Source: Streptomyces anulatus (lineage in GTDB: Bacteria; Actinomycetota; Actinomycetes; Streptomycetales; Streptomycetaceae). Taken from it: 5,876 nucleotides of DNA. Both the position numbers and the translations under genes were made by a program. Position 1 is the first letter of the stretch, and each line of letters begins with the position of its first letter. Below are positions 5,785 to 5,876 of the stretch, piece after piece. A model generated the notes under the pieces. That model was not told the DNA's origin, made no database searches, and was given only the letters and a program-made list of their open reading frames with translations. The stretch is taken from assembly GCF_000721175.1 (NCBI RefSeq), contig NZ_JOEZ01000076.1:1-5876 (forward strand), given 5' to 3'.

Positions 5785-5876
5785 TGACCCCTGATGTTGG
5801 ACACACGAGACACTGGATCCTGAGGATCTGAGGACGGACATCTCGTGGTCATGAAGAACTACCCGCCTGAGTTCAA
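5785..5876 (+). mobile_element. Probable left end of an IS3-family insertion sequence (truncated by window)
   Basis: TGACCCCTGATGTTGGACAC at 5785-5804 looks like an IS3-family terminal repeat, starting with TG and lying about 40 nt before a ribosome binding site and an OrfA-like start. The exact boundary is uncertain: the end could also be the TGATGTTGG at 5792. The right end and target duplication are outside the window, so neither can be checked here. Confidence 0.5.
5845..5876 (+). CDS. IS3-family transposase OrfA, first codons only
   Basis: The visible residues VVMKNYPPEF match the start I know from actinomycete IS3-family OrfA proteins, where a (M)KxYPPEFKADAV-type beginning leads into a helix-turn-helix that binds the element's terminal repeats. 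The GTG at 5845 is preferred to the ATG at 5851 because GAGGAC (5830-5835) lies 9 nt before it. Only ten codons are in the window, so the call rests on a short match plus the upstream repeat-like sequence. Whether the element is intact cannot be seen. Confidence 0.55.
   Translation, partial: MVMKNYPPEF

Noticed and set aside
5784..5812. Promoter TTGACC for the transposase
   Set aside because: No -10 element lies at a suitable distance; the sequence is better explained as a terminal repeat.

Overview
The window is GC-rich, with strong third-position G/C bias, GTG starts and translation-coupled GTGA/ATGA overlaps. These traits, together with the protein families recognised, point to a Streptomyces or closely related actinomycete. 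All genes seen lie on the + strand.

Layout. (1) Positions 1-1076 hold the 3' part of a regulator of the Streptomyces helix-turn-helix/TPR type; its start lies upstream of the window. (2) After 14 nt comes 1091-1846, a TIR-domain protein whose C-terminal third consists of short Gly-rich signalling-type motifs. (3) 1843-3846, overlapping it by 4 nt (GTGA), is a large P-loop NTPase-like protein with an all-helical C-terminal part and a short N-terminal motif matching one in the TIR protein. (4) 3843-4925, overlapping by 4 nt (ATGA), is a two-helix membrane protein with a cytoplasmic domain. (5) 4943-5389, after 17 nt, is a small helical protein with a hydrophobic N-terminus and a C-terminal V/I-Q motif, again matching one in the TIR protein. 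(6) 5390-5784 is non-coding as far as I can see, with two GC-rich hairpins (likely terminator) and an AT-rich palindrome. (7) From about 5785 to the window end is the probable left end of an IS3-family insertion sequence, with the first codons of its OrfA.

How it may work (inference). The tight spacing makes genes 1-5 a likely single operon encoding an NLR-like conflict system. The atypical ATPase would be the sensor or scaffold, the TIR protein an NAD-consuming effector, the membrane protein an anchor or second output, and the small protein a HeLo/Bell-like membrane effector. The most telling feature is that the TIR tail carries both motif types found singly elsewhere: GxxxxGxGxxY is shared with the ATPase N-terminus, and GxxhQSxxhTG with the small protein's C-terminus. 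This resembles the bacterial amyloid signalling motifs (RHIM-like) known to connect NLR-type ATPases to effectors, with the TIR protein as hub. Two in-frame TTA codons in the regulator suggest dependence on the bldA tRNA and hence on developmental stage.
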